Positions 47,766 to 59,909 of a DNA stretch of 64,000 nucleotides are shown piece by piece (position 1 is the first letter of the stretch; each line of letters opens with the position of its first letter). Under the pieces are notes generated by a model. The model had not been told where the DNA came from. It did not search any database and saw nothing but the letters and a program-made list of their open reading frames with translations. This DNA is from Struthio camelus (lineage: Eukaryota; Chordata; Aves; Struthioniformes; Struthionidae), in assembly GCF_040807025.1 (NCBI RefSeq), contig NC_090943.1, positions 126,501 through 190,500 of the forward strand, read 5' to 3'. Both the position numbers and the translations under genes were made by a program.

Positions 47766-49805
47766 AAAGTCACCACCTTACTTTTCATTGAGAAACTAAA
47801 GGAGTTTTAACATAGAAACTACTGATTCCAGTGAGAGTTGCTCTCTGCAGAAAGTCAGACTAGAGTAGCAGGCATACACTGCAGTAACTCTTGTATCGAT
47901 GGGCTCCTAGCAAGTTTGTCAGCATAGAGGACATAGCAGTAGCCTAGCAGGACAGTGACAGCAACAAAAACACATGGAGCTGAGCGTCAGAACTGAAAAG
48001 CAAAGAAATCTCCCTAGGTGACAGTTAGAAAAAGCCTTTTGCCAAATTCACTGCCTAGTGTTCAGTGGTCACCTTGAACCAAATGACATGCATAAGTTCA
48101 AACACAAGTCAAAAGTCACAAATGCATTTCCTGTGTTTAGTAGGTTATTATTCTCATTGTCTTTATTTCCAGTTTCTTTTACTAAGCATCTACAGTCATC
48201 CCACTCTTGTCTCTATCTCTGCCAGCTAGCTCTCATCCATATCTCAGTCTTGTTCTTTCATTTGAAGCTGGAGTGACAAGAGCTGCCTTTCTAAAAAGCG
48301 TACCCTTACTCAGCAACAGCTGAGAGCTGAACGGAGGCACCCACTACCTTTAGGAAAAGGCCAAAGTGAATGGTCTTATAGTTCTTCCTGGACTCAGAAT
48401 CCAAGAGAGCATTCAGTTAAACGGAAAAGGGCAGAATGGTAATAGAAAAACATAATCTGGGAAGAGTCAATGGATGGAAAACACAGCTAGACTAGTCCAG
48501 ATCAGAAAATTGGAACAACTCCTCACGAGTTTTTGCTTAACATTGAAATAGCAGACGTAAGAATTTGGAGGATTTTCTAACACTGTTTACCCAAAATTGC
48601 TGATTTCATAATTAGCTGACTGCAAAGACTGAAAAGGTATATAGATGAAAAAAATTTCAGTATTTGCCACATTTTTCTAAGCTTTTCCCACACATCCGTT
48701 GCTAGTCGGAGACAGGATACTTTGGTCTGATTCAGTACAACAGGGTTCTTATGTTTACATAAGCCATAATCAGTAAATTGGTACTAGTATCTCTCTGTAA
48801 CAGACGTTCTTCAGCTCAGCCAGAAGTGAAAAGCCAGTTATAGCAGGCACTAGGCAAAGTTTTTTACTGTGCTGAAGCATACTAAGTGATACGTTTGTAA
48901 CAGGCCCAGCTAGATGGCAATTACAGGGCTAACTTTTCTTATTCTCTTTCTTTCCTCTATCAGATCTACTCTTAGCGACTGCATTCCCTCACCTTACTCT
49001 CTCTGAGCTAGTCTACTTTGCCAGAATTGGCTCCCTCCCTGACAGCACTGGCAGAAACACAGAAGTAGCAGGCTAGGAAAAGGACAAGCCAAGGTTAATA
49101 ACAGTAAGCAGCCAGGTCAGGACTTACTTCGGATGATTTCCCAGATGTCCAAAGCCAAATGTTTCCAGTCCCAATAAAAGCCACTGACACCTTCTTCCCT
49201 CCTAGAACAGGTCACTTTCCAATGGGCTAAACCTACCTGTACCACACTAGGTAGATGACGAACGCCTGGAGTCACATGTGTATGGACGAAGAGGAAACAG
49301 GAAACTTATCCAACAGGATGGGGGCAGGAGACCAGCTATTATGTCATGATGAATTAGCAGGAGATATTCTAATTGAACTGAAGCAGGAACAGCTCTAAGA
49401 CAGCAGGCCCGGGATACATTTGGATCCAGCTCTGAAACGAGAAAGTACATACTGAGTGTGAGAGAAGCAATATCCAATATAAATAAAACTTGCTAGTATA
49501 GCACCAACCCATGTGACACTTCACAAGCAGCACAACTGGAAAAAAAAAAAAAGAGAGAGAAAGAGCAAGAAAGAAAAGTTGCAACTGACATAATGATTAA
49601 GGACTTCTCTACATAGAAAATTGCAGACAGATGCACATCCATGTTGCCAAAACATGGTACTTTTGCTCAGGCACCAGGCCACGCTAACAGGCTATTCAAC
49701 TTTCAGGCTGGAACAAGCTTGTATTTGGGTATGCTGGAGAAAACATGAAGAAAATACACTTGTCTACACCTGTCAACAGAGAGATGCTCTAATAAGACTT
49801 CTATA
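47766..49805. other. Intergenic, nothing recognised
   Basis: Two kilobases of unassigned DNA with no recognisable exon, RNA gene or repeat. Confidence 0.5.
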
Positions 49806-49990
49806 TATTCACAGAATAGTTAAGGTTGGAAGGTACCTCTGGAGACTCCCTAGTCCAACAAAGAAGCAAGGATATCTTCTCACACAGATGTACTTGGTTA
49901 TATTTCTGCTGGACATCTCTGATGACCCTTGTGAAAGCAGGCTAGTTCAGGAACTTTAACCAAGTCATCTTGCTTTCATTCTTCAAAAAG
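49806..49990 (-). mobile_element. CR1 3' end, minus strand
   Basis: It begins with the reverse-complement CR1 terminus: CACAGAATAGTTAAGGTTGG followed by AAGGTACCTCTGGAG and ACTCCCTAGTCCAAC. Only the last couple of hundred bases of the element are recognisable. Confidence 0.75.
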
Positions 49991-50739
49991 GAAATCTGTA
50001 AAGGCTATCAGAATGCCACAACATTTCAGCAGCACTGTTAGCTGCCTTGGTAGGCTGGTGAAAACTTTGCAGACTGAGAGATCCCATAGGTCCAGTGCAC
50101 AATCATGTAGCTTCAATGGCTGCCTGTTCATGACAAGTCCCAGAGAAGATGAGACAGGGTAAGAAGGAAAAAGGAGCTGCTCCTTGGAAAGAGCTGAGCC
50201 AGCGGCACCTGTGTATACAGAGCACTGCTTCTTTTGACAGCTCTCTGCTGCAGTTGATGAAGGAAAAAAGCATTACAGCAGAACAGATGGGAGCACCAGT
50301 ACTCACAGCATTCATGAGTGTAAGCTCACGCCTAGTCAGAAAGTTAGAGGCAGATGTTCGAAGAACAGATAGGTAAGAAAGGGAAATACAAGCATTACAG
50401 TGCCAGCCTAGGCAGTGCTGATCAACATAAAAGAGGAGATGATTCCATCAGGGACAGTAACAAGGCCCTGGGTCCAGCAGGGTCAAAACAAGGCAAAAAC
50501 AAAGGGCAGAAAGAAGAGGAGAGCATGGTGAATTGTGCTAAAATAGAGATGAAGTCAAGCAAGGACAGTGTCCAGGAAAGCAGTGGCTGATGCAGAACAC
50601 AGCAGTGGAAGCAGTGCAAGTGAAAAGGGATGGGCCAGGAGAGCAAAGTAAGCCAGCACACAAGGTATAGAAAGGAATATCACTGCAGCTCTGTGGAAAA
50701 GGAGGCAACCAGTGGCTGACAATGTTGGGAATATCAGCA

Positions 50740-51960
50740 ATCACCCAAGGGGCAGGGCCAGGCTGGGACTTTCTTACCCACAGCTAGAGGCAGGGGATTA
50801 CATTGAGGGAAAAGGGTTGGTTTCTCACGGTGTTGTCCCAGGGGCAAACAATACCCACGGTTGCTGATTGCTCCTGAGGCAGTACCAAGGAGCCAGTCAT
50901 TTACATAAGCTGGAGGATTCCCCTGGGAGGGCAGTGCTATGGAGTCAATCTCTCCAAGAAAGGCAGTGCTGACAACACCAGGCCAACACAACCCGGACTA
51001 GCGCTAGTGCCTGGGAATGACCTAGTCTCCTAGCCAAGTAGCTGGTGCAGGACAGCAGCTTCCCTGGGAAAGGAAGCAGGTCTCTCCAGTAGGCAATGGC
51101 AGTGGGTTATCTCCCCCACGGTACTTGTCTCTCCTGAGGTTTCTGTCCTTCCTGGGGAGGAGGGAAGGAGAGCAGGAACAGCTCCTCACAAGGAAGGGAG
51201 CAAGGCAGTTGGTGTCTTGCAGGTTCAAAGTTGGTCTCTTCTGGAATAAAGTTCTGGGAGCACAGGTATCCCCAGGGTGGAGAGCTGTCCATCTGTCTAA
51301 GGTGAGAGATGCGCAAAGTCGTCAGCCATCCCAGGGCTCAGCGCTGAAAAGCTCCACCTCTGCTCAGGGATGTCAGTTTTTCCTAACTAGGGCAGAGAGA
51401 TTGGTCTCACCCAAGGAAAGCTCTAGAGGTACCAGATCAACATTAGGAGTCGGATGTAACTACTAAGAAGAAACCAGTATACCGCACAAATGCTCCCCCA
51501 GACCATGCTAACAGTCGCTCTCTCCTCAGTCCCCCAGCTGATTTCTACTTCAGTCTCTCCCAGCAACTTGACACATGGTCTCTCTGTGGGCCATGCTGAC
51601 AGAGAAAATGCAGGAGAGCTCAAGACCCAGGGAATGGGAGGGAGGGAGCAGCAACCTCCAGGAGCCAGAGAGTGGTGGCAAAGGGGCTGGTTTCCCTGTG
51701 GGGGGTCAAGGAGATCTTCTGGAAGGCCGTGCAGAGCATTAGTCTCTGTCCATAGACATGGATGAGCTTCTCCCAAGAGCACGAGGGAGTATCTGGGACT
51801 ATGCATCTCCCTCTGAAAGTACATCTGGGGGGCAGCTTACAGGTAGCAAACGGACACTGTCTCACAAAAGGAGCTGAAGGCTGGTTGTCCTGGGAGCACT
51901 GGTGCCGGCTGTCGGTGCCTCCTGGACACGGTGCTGGGAGCAGGACCCTCCTCGGCAGGA
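50740..51960. repeat. Degenerate minisatellite-like region
   Basis: Phrases such as GGTCTCTCC, CTGGGAGCAC(A/T)GGT, GGCAGTGCTG and TCCCCAGGG recur at irregular 50- to 170-bp spacing, as in a decayed tandem array. The last recurrences (GTCCTGGGAGCACTGGTGCC near 51888; GGTGCTGGGAGCAGG near 51930) lead straight into the CpG island. This was judged by eye. Confidence 0.4.
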
Positions 51961-53770
51961 GCAGGCCGGCGCGAGGCGGCGGCTCCGGCGGCTGCCGGGG
52001 AGGGTCAGTCCCGGCAGAGGGCAAGGCTCCCGAGGGGCTCGCAGTCCGCACTCGGGAGGCGCGGACGGGACCGGGCTGCCGGCGAGGCGGCGAGGCCGCC
52101 GCAGCTGGGCGCGGCGGGCGGGGGCGGGCGGCGGGTCAGCCGGCGGGGGCCAGGGAGGCGGCTCCGCCGGGGCAGCGCCGAGCCGACGGGAGCCCCGGGG
52201 GCGGCGGGGCTGCCGGTCGGGGCGCCGCCGGCGGGGCAGTGCCGTGCCGGGCGGAGGCGTCCCGCAGCCAGAGCTCCCGCGGGGCCCGGCGCAGAGCCGC
52301 GGCGACTGCCGCCGCGGGGCCGAGGCGGACGAGCATGCCCGGGGCGGGGGCGGCGGGGCCCGGGGCGAAGCTCACCGTCCCGTCCATGCTCCTCCCCGCC
52401 GCGCCGCTCTCCCGCTCGCGCCGCGGCCGCCGTCCCAGCGCCGGGCGCGGGGCGCCTGCGCGGCGCTGCGGAGAGCGGCGCAGGGACCGTCTGCAAAGTG
52501 CGCGCCGCGCGGGGGCCGCAGCGAAGCGCCGGGGCGGGCTGCCCGCAGCGCCCGGGCCGCCGGGCAGGGGGCTGCCGCTGCGGCGCGGCCGCGGCTCTGC
52601 CCCGCCGCGCCCCGACCCCTCGCGCCGCTCCGGCGGCGGCTGGGACCGGCCCCGTGGTCCCCGCGCCCGCCGCCGAGCCCGGGGGGGCGGCGCGGCGCCG
52701 AGCTCCTCCCGCGGCCGGGCGGGGGCAGCGTCCGCGGCTTCCCCACCCCTCGGGCCGCTCCTGGCCCGCGGCCTGGGGCCGGCGCCCGCCCGCCGGCCGG
52801 GAGCCCCGGGGCAGCCTCGGACGAGCTGCGGGGCGCCGCTGTGCCCGCCTCAGCGCCGCCCCCCCCCCCCCCGCCGCCTTCCCACCCCCGCCTCAGCGCC
52901 CCAGCGCCCATCCCCGCTGCCTCAGTGCCTCCCTCCCGCCGCCTCAGCTCCCCCGCCGCCTCAGCTCTTTCACCTCCTCCTCCCCCGCCGCCTCAGCTCC
53001 TTCGCCCCCTCCTCCCCCGCCGCCTCAACACCCCCGCCGCCTCCTCAGCTCTTTCACCTCCTCCTCCCCCGCCGCCTCAGCGCTCCCCCCGGCCCCTCAG
53101 CTCCTTCGCCTCCTCCTCCTCCCCCGCCGCCTTGGTGCCCGCCGCCTCACTGCCTTCCCCCGCCGCCTTAACACCCCCGTCTCAGCCCCCTCCTCCCCCG
53201 CCGCCCCCTCAGCTCCTCGCCCCCTCCTCCCCCGCCGCCTCCTCAGCTCCTTCGCGCCCTCCTCCCCCGCCGCCCCCTCCTCCCCCGCCGCCTCAGCCCC
53301 CGCCGCCCCCTCAGCTCCTCGCCCCCTCCTCCCCCGCCGCCTCAGCCCCCGCCGCCCCCTCAGCTCCTCGCCCCCTCCTCCCCCGCCGCCTCAGCCCCCG
53401 CCGCCCCCTCAGCTCCTCGCCCCCTCCTCCCCCGCCGCCCCCTCAGCTCCTCGCCCCCTCCTCCCCCGCCGCCCCCTCAGCTCCTCGCCCCCTCCTCCCC
53501 CGCCGCCTCCTCAGCTCCTCGCCCCCTCCTCCCCCGCCGCCTCAGCTCCTTGGCCCCCCCTCGCCGCCATCCCCGTCGGACCGTGCCGTGAGCGGCCTGC
53601 CCCGCCGCGCGCCCCGCGGACCCACCTGGCGCAGGCGGCGGCGGGGCGGGACGGGACGGCGGCGGCCGCCCGCAGAGCAGAGCCCTCGGGGCCCGCCGGG
53701 GTGTTGTCGGCCCGGGCGCCCGCGCTGCCACCCCGGACTGATGTGAGTGAGAATAGCCGGTGTCGAAGAG
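51950..53770. promoter_or_regulatory. Large orphan CpG island
   Basis: About 0.9 kb of CpG-dense DNA (51950-52850), then a C-rich minisatellite, then a further CpG-dense 200 bp. A palindromic NRF1-type GCGCCTGCGC lies at 52452-52461. On the minus strand an ATG in good context (A at -3, G at +4) at 52387-52385 is followed after four codons by a GTGAGC donor. This could be a promoter, either a distal SMARCD3 promoter 40 kb upstream of exon 1 or that of an unannotated transcript. The three overlapping plus-strand frames of 469-619 codons are artefacts of stop-free C-rich DNA. Confidence 0.55.
52851..53570. repeat. C-rich minisatellite, 33-bp and 48-bp units
   Basis: The tandem unit is approximately CTCAGCTCCTCGCCCCCTCC followed by TCCCCCGCCGCCC (33 bp). 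It is interspersed with a 48-bp version carrying an extra CTCAGCCCCCGCCGC block. The later copies (from about 53200) are nearly identical, while earlier ones are diverged. A 14-C run sits at 52859-52872. Nearly all G lies on the other strand, so the minus strand can form G-quadruplexes and the plus strand i-motifs. Unit lengths are multiples of three, which keeps all three frames open. Confidence 0.9.
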
Positions 53771-55399
53771 TGAACGTGGACAAAAGCTGAGGAGAAGGTG
53801 CAATATTTCAAACTTTAAACGGATCTATACCAAGGACTATTATCCTGTGTATGTTTTCGTACACCCCTCCCAATACTTACTGGATTAAGAGAGGGGTGTG
53901 GGTCTGATACACTGCCCCAACTGCTATCGAAAAAGGAAAGGAAAATTATTTAGTGAATATCCAGTGGAAAATATTTATGAAGTACACTTTCAAAGAATGA
54001 TTTGAAGGAGCACTGAAAAAAGAGGGTGAGTTAAGTTGAGGAAGCACTGGAAACAATGAAGGATGAGCATAAAAAGATGATTTAAAAGGAACAGTTAAGG
54101 GATTGAGTAAGGAACAGCTGCAGAGGAACTGATATGATATGACTTATGATAGATATGTGAATAAGTAATGCTCAAGGCCAAACAGTAGAGAGCAAATTCT
54201 GCTGGAAACAAGTCTTCATGCTGGAGTGAAGAACGGAGGAGTCTACTGAGAAAGAATATTTTAGTTCTCCTGGAGAAATCTGCACCTCTGGATGAGCCTA
54301 CGTTGTCCTCTATATCTGGTCATCTGACCTGACCAACATGAGCTCCACAACTTGTCCAGGGAGCAGCCTAGACTATCTGCACGTGGTTGGCTTGCACCCC
54401 ATAGCCCATTATGCCCTTTCCCTTTGCACAAGAGGGTCACCATTGCCCTCAGGAGTCTGCCCTCCCTCTCCTTCCAGAGCGCTAGCAATTCGCTGTGAAC
54501 CAACTGCTTTGGAGTGAGCAAACCCAGCAGCCTGTCAGCTGTGATTGCAATAGGGACAGCCATCCTAGGGACCGTGCATACGCAACTGCTCCACTGAGCA
54601 CAATAACAAGAGGAGAAGAGGAGACCGCCCCATGGAGTGCCCAAATGGGATAGGCTGCACATCACCCTTGCACTGGAGAGTGATGTCATTTATATTCCAG
54701 AGCTGTGGAGAAGATTGATGGGCACCAAGATCAGATACACTATTTGAGTTTGTAATACCTGCATTTCTCTGTGATCAGCAAAGACTATTCCAACAGGGTA
54801 AGCAAGCCTATCTAGGAGGACATCCAGAGGACCAAGCCACCCATACCAGACTTAAAGAAGAGAAAGAAATATAGCCAAGGACACATGGAGCCTTAAGTAC
54901 ATACAAAAGTATACAAAACTGGAGCACACCAGGGTAAGCACAGCTGGTGACATAGTAGACTACTAATAAGGCATTGTATCTTCTCAGTTTGAAAAGGCCA
55001 AAGATGACAGTCATGGTAATTTGTCTTCCTGGCCTACCTACGCGCTCAATATAGGCTAAAGATTCTGTATCATGACCCTAATACTGGGTCTGCCATTTCT
55101 GGCTGAACTAAAGCATGTCCTTGAAAAAGATCCTTTTGTGCTTTGCAGCAAGTGACATAAAAATGGTGGTTCAAGGTTAAATCATAAGTCGACCTGACCC
55201 CCTTATCCTGTTTCTGACAGTGGCCAACACTGAATGCCTAGATCAGATCATGAAGATAGGGCAAACATATAAGCGATGCTTCCCTAAATGCTCTCCTAGC
55301 TCATAGTGATTTGTGATTCAAAGACCTCCTGTGATGGAAGTGGTGGCTTTGTATTTAATAGCCCTTTATGGGTTTCTCTTTTGCAACTTTCATCCACTA
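53771..55399. other. Intergenic, nothing recognised
   Basis: Composition drops abruptly to AT-rich immediately after the CpG island. A 142-codon minus frame at 54261-54689 has no recognisable similarity. Confidence 0.55.
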
Positions 55400-57500
55400 T
55401 GTATTCACAGTCATGAAATTTAAGGCCTTGAAGGACCATCCAGTTTGCATACTTATGTATGACAAGTCATTTCACACAGACCTCCAGTAACACAAACCAA
55501 ATAAATTATGACTTCTTGAAAAAGTTACTGCTCTGTAATTTCAGTGGCTAGTCACTTTCACCACTAAAAGCGTGTGCCTGTTTTCATTTGGAATTTCCTG
55601 TTTCAGTTTAAAGCTGTTGACTTTGGAGGTAAGGCATAAGAACAGCAACACCACTTGATTAAAAAACTCTTTAGAATCCAGTATTTTTTCCTAAGTGATT
55701 GTACTTATATGCTGTAATCAAATCACCTCAGAAACTTCTTTCTAAGTCATTAGAGTTCTGCACTCACATTGTAAAATATTTTTTCCAATCTTCGGATAAA
55801 TTTTGTGAACCTCTTGTGCACTCCATTTTTGTAATGTTTCCTTCAAGCTTTCAAAAAGAGCTAGGTTGCCAGGGGCCTTGTTGCTGTCTTCTCTCACATC
55901 AACTTGTTTCCTCAAGTTTGTTTATCTGTATAGATCTATTATCTCATGTCTTAACCTTAAATGGTAAACTTTGTGGGACTAGGGTAGCTCTGTATGTTAG
56001 TGCCTAAAATAGTGGGTCCTGGTCAGATTAAGCTGCTTGCCCATTAACACAGTCAAATTATATTCAGACTTACTTTTCTATATGGTACAGTCCTCTTTGT
56101 GGCATGCTTCATTTTCTCCAGGTATGTAAGTTTGCTCTTGGCTACTTTAAAAGAAAATGCATTTGAATAGCCTTACTCTGCTACACAGGGCTCTCTGTGG
56201 TTATCTTATCTTAATCTCTGTTTTCTGCCTTACTCATTTTTATGCCATCTGCAGATTTTATCAGTAGAAATCTTACATGTGCTTTCAAATCATCAGTTAA
56301 AGTGTTGAACAACACGGGGTGGAGAACTGTCCTCCCAGGACCTAATTAGAAGTGCCCATATCCAACAAACGGCACTTTTTTGATATGTCAGCCCATCCTC
56401 ACTTGTTACATTTGTGGTTATATAGCTTTCTATCTAAAAGTTAGAGCATTGCCCTGAATGAAATGATTTTCAAGCCTGTAATGGCCATATGATCATCCTT
56501 AACTCCACTTGCAATTTCAAGGGCTGAAATGAAGCTGTTTGCCAAGTCCTATTTGCTATACAACAACCTTGACTAGTATTAGTTATACAGTAATGCCAGC
56601 TACACCAAATTTCTTATCAGTTAGCATTTCTGAATTCAATTGCTTACAGTCTGTTAGGAATCAATGAAGAGTACTTAACTTTTTTTTTGTTTTGTGTAAC
56701 ACTGGATGAATTCACTCAACACTTAATTTGACTTTTCAATTTTCTAATTTGACTTTTTCTTTCCTCTTTACAGCATTTGCTCTATTAGCATCTTACTATT
56801 GCTCCTACTAGAGCTTAACCTTGAAGGTTAACCGGTCTCCCTGTAATATGCAAGCAGTTAATCTCATCCAGGAATGCAGGCATTTGATCAACAAAACCAG
56901 AATCTTCAGCTCATTGACTCAGCAGTTCATTATCAGTATTTCCTGCCTTTTCTTTCCCACAAAACTAGATTTCCCAAAAAATTGCCGCTTCCTTCAGTTT
57001 TGTCCCATGATATACCAGTAGTGACTTGCTAAACAATGTTTCATACCTATTTTGTTTTGCATCTTTGTTTTACCTAAATGACAATGGATGACATCTCACT
57101 GTCCTGCCTCCCATGATTCTCTTTCTACTCTAATAAGGACTCCTGCTTCCCCTATGTCATTTTTCATACCTTTTCCATAGCAGCTTGTTTTACATCACAG
57201 ATATCCCCAGCTGGTATGATCCCTATAGCTTTCACTCTCCTTACAGCAGAGAGATTTTCTGGCAGTTGACTTGCTACATCTCTGTCGATGTTTAATATTT
57301 CAGTTTGGTTGTATGATCCCTTTTTTTCCCCCCGATTCATTGTAAGTTACCAGACTTGCTTGTCCTGCTTACGCTGTTTTTTACAACCTCCAATGCTCAT
57401 TGCCAGTCCTTCCAAATGTGTGATCTAGAACGATACAAGGACTCCTTGGGTATTACACCACTTTGAAACTTGTATTTATACATGCGTCCCCTCTAAAACC
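55400..57500 (-). mobile_element. Ancient LINE relics, minus strand, fragmentary
   Basis: Inverted CR1/L3-style text occurs in patches: 'catgaaatttaaggccttgaaggaccatccag' (55413), 'atgccatctgcagattttatcag' (56241), 'tgttgaacaacac' (56302) and 'cagcagagagattttctggcagttgacttgctacatctc' (57244). Intervening bases are unassigned. Ends are approximate and more than one insertion may be involved. Confidence 0.45.
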
Positions 57501-57956
57501 ATCAACTCTTATTTCATGCATCAGAATCTCTTTTGTCTTCAAGAAGAAAAACACAACACATCAAAAGCAAATAGCAGCAGGGATTCTTACACTGTCCGTC
57601 TTTGCTACTCATAACGGAAGGAACCGTTTCCCAGTTAGTTTCTCTTGCTCTCAGTCTTTGAAGGTTTGCTTAGCAACAGACACGCATCATAGTAAGACGT
57701 TCACCAGAGATCTGACTTTTTCGTACGTAAATGTAATCAAGACATCTCTTACTGTTTTAATAAACAAATTTAAGTTTTTTATTTCACTTGAAGCATTTTG
57801 TCAGACATTGAAATACTTCTTTTGAAACTTTTCCATCTTTCAGCATCTCTTTTGAAGCAAAGACATCGGCCTCTAGCTCATACTCCTCAGGAATATAGCG
57901 AATGTCATCTCTTTCCTTATACACTACTTACATAGCCTTGAACTGGCTTAGTCATA

Positions 57957-57989
57957 TTCACTAGCTCATCATACAGATGAGCTAGTGAA
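57957..57989. repeat. Perfect 14-bp inverted repeat, 5-nt loop
   Basis: Arms TTCACTAGCTCATC (57957-57970) and GATGAGCTAGTGAA (57976-57989) are exact reverse complements around the loop ATACA. It sits exactly at the 5' edge of the CR1 fragment that follows. Confidence 0.95.
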
Positions 57990-58540
57990 ATTTACAGATT
58001 TACACCATGGCTTTGGCCTTTGCTTTCTAGGATACCAGCTGGAAAGCAGCTTTGCAGAAAAAGACCTGGAGGTCCTAATGGCCAAGCTGAACATGAGCCA
58101 GCAATGGGCCCTTGTGGCAAAGGCAGCCAACTGCATCCTGGGCTGCATTAGGAAGAAGAATGCCAGCTTGGAAATGTTGCCAAGCTCAGGGGGGGATCGT
58201 ATCCATGTGTACATATATCTGATGGGAGGGCATAAAGAAGACAGAGCCAGACTCTTCTCAGTGGCACCCAGTGACAGGACAAGAGGCAGTGAGCACAAAC
58301 TGAAATATAGGGAACCCTATTAAAAGTAAGAATGAACTTCTTTACTGTGAGGGTGATCAAACACTGGAGCAGGCTACTCAGGGGTGTTGTAGAGTCTCCA
58401 TCCTTTGAGATTCTCATAATGCGATTGGAAAGTCTTGAGCAACCTGCTCTGACTGACCCTGCTTTGTTCAAGGGACTAAACTTGTTGGACTAGACAAAAC
58501 TCCAGAGGTTCCTTCCACCCTTAACCATTCTGATTCCGAA
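57976..58540 (+). mobile_element. CR1 LINE copy C, 5'-truncated and internally deleted
   Basis: It covers the 'ESSFAEKDLEVLMAKLNMSQQWALVAKAANCILGCIRKKNAS' region (about 58038-58165, partial) and then jumps, by a deletion relative to copies A and B, to 'YLMGGHKEDRARLFSVAPSD' (58210-58272). It ends in tail text near 58535. It belongs to the same subfamily as A and B but lacks their private TAG and TGA changes, with clearly lower identity. Confidence 0.88.
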
Positions 58541-58599
58541 TAGGGAAATGTAGAACACAACCTGTTTACTTAATTGCTGGATAAATTATTTTAGGTAGC

Positions 58600-58900
58600 T
58601 GTATTACGTATAAGCACAAGCTTATCAAGTTTTCTGATTCATTCTGTGTAACAGACCTGGCCTCGTTTTGTCCCAGCAAGCTAACACACGCCATCTGCAA
58701 ACTCTGCCAACTATTTTCCTCTTAAATAATCAAACATAATGAATGACATTGGCCCAAGAATCTGTTCCTGCAGGAGCTTGCTGTAAACATCCACCAGATA
58801 GAGTATCTCCCTTTACATCAATATCTGTGAATAACAGACAGCTTTTCATCCATTTAATATAGACTATATAGAAACATGAACATCAAGTGGAACTAACAAC
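58600..58900 (-). mobile_element. Ancient LINE relic, minus strand
   Basis: Inverted CR1/L3-type text ('ccatctgcaaactctgccaac' at 58690 and 'ttttcatccatttaatatagac' at 58843). The remaining 58.9-59.7 kb holds nothing I recognise. Confidence 0.45.
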
Positions 58901-59718
58901 CACTAAAGATAAGCTATCAGTTGCCTACTTCCACTGACATGCATGTAGCATGCAAATGGATATACCTGATGGTCCTAAAACCACGTATATTGAGGTTACC
59001 TAGAACCAGGAACACAACCAAAATGTATGGAATAACCCCAAAGAATTTTCCATCCTCCAGAACAGTTGCACAAGCTGACAGCTTTAAAGTTTAATTTGGG
59101 TAGGGAGACTCATCAGGTCATCAAGATAACCAGATAATCAAGTTGAAGCTGAACTGTTAAATCTGCTAGCCATGCTATCTGCTCATCTGAAAGAGAAAGT
59201 GACATGTTTGTTATTTTCAGAGATAACGCTGCTCCATCTGCAGAAGGCAAGAGTAGTTTTTTGGGGACCTTCAGACAGCACCTGGCTCCTCTCTAGGGCA
59301 TACAAGGTATAATACTGTGCTGTTAAGCACAACTGAAGCAAGTTTGATGCACATCAAAGGGAAGTTAATTTCCTTCCCCTTCCTGAATTACACAGCAGAA
59401 CGAATGTTCTGCAGTTGCAGAGTCAAACACAGCAAAGGGAAAACGCAGTTTTGTCCAGCAGCAAACCAGACCAGCCATGTTATGAGCACGCGGAGACACA
59501 CAAGCACATAAGAGGGTGCAAGGACAGCGCTGACTGTAACATAGCCAAGCTAATCTCGTTCCAGTAAAAATCTCATTCACTGCCCAGCAGAATTGTATGG
59601 TTTAAAGTAAGTTGGGCTCTACAGCTTGTTTTACATCCTTCATCCCAGATTGAGGCCCCGTAAATCAAGAATCTATAAAATTTGCAAGTAATCACGTTAG
59701 TCTGCTTGGAAAGAAACT

Positions 59719-59728
59719 TTTATTTATT
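59719..59728 (-). terminator. CHPF2: CHPF2 poly(A) signal
   Basis: Two overlapping AATAAA hexamers (AATAAATAAA on the minus strand) lie about 185 bp downstream of the CHPF2 stop codon. They imply cleavage near 59.70 kb and a short 3' UTR of about 200 nt. An A-rich stretch follows on the plus strand. Confidence 0.75.
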
Positions 59729-59909
59729 AAAAAAAAAAACAACAAATAAACAGCCTCTCTTCGCAGCCCATGCCTGTGCCTCAGAGCAAGGCTGTGAAAG
59801 TCTTCCTCTTCCCTTGACCTCTCATGCCCTTCTCCCATGGCCAGGCTGGGAAGAGGGTGGAAAGTGCCAAGTGTTAAGGTGCTAGGAAGCTCTTGATGTT
59901 TCCAGTCTC

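Noticed and set aside
51762..53790. Three overlapping plus-strand open frames of 469-619 codons (Pro/Ala/Arg/Ser-rich)
   Set aside because: They are open in all three frames at once because the C-rich repeat lacks A and T combinations needed for stops. There is no conserved motif, and amino-acid use simply mirrors the base composition.
59700..59909. Orthologue of mammalian miR-671 at the CHPF2 3' end
   Set aside because: The human microRNA is near the CHPF2 3' end, but nothing resembling its mature sequence or a matching hairpin is visible here.
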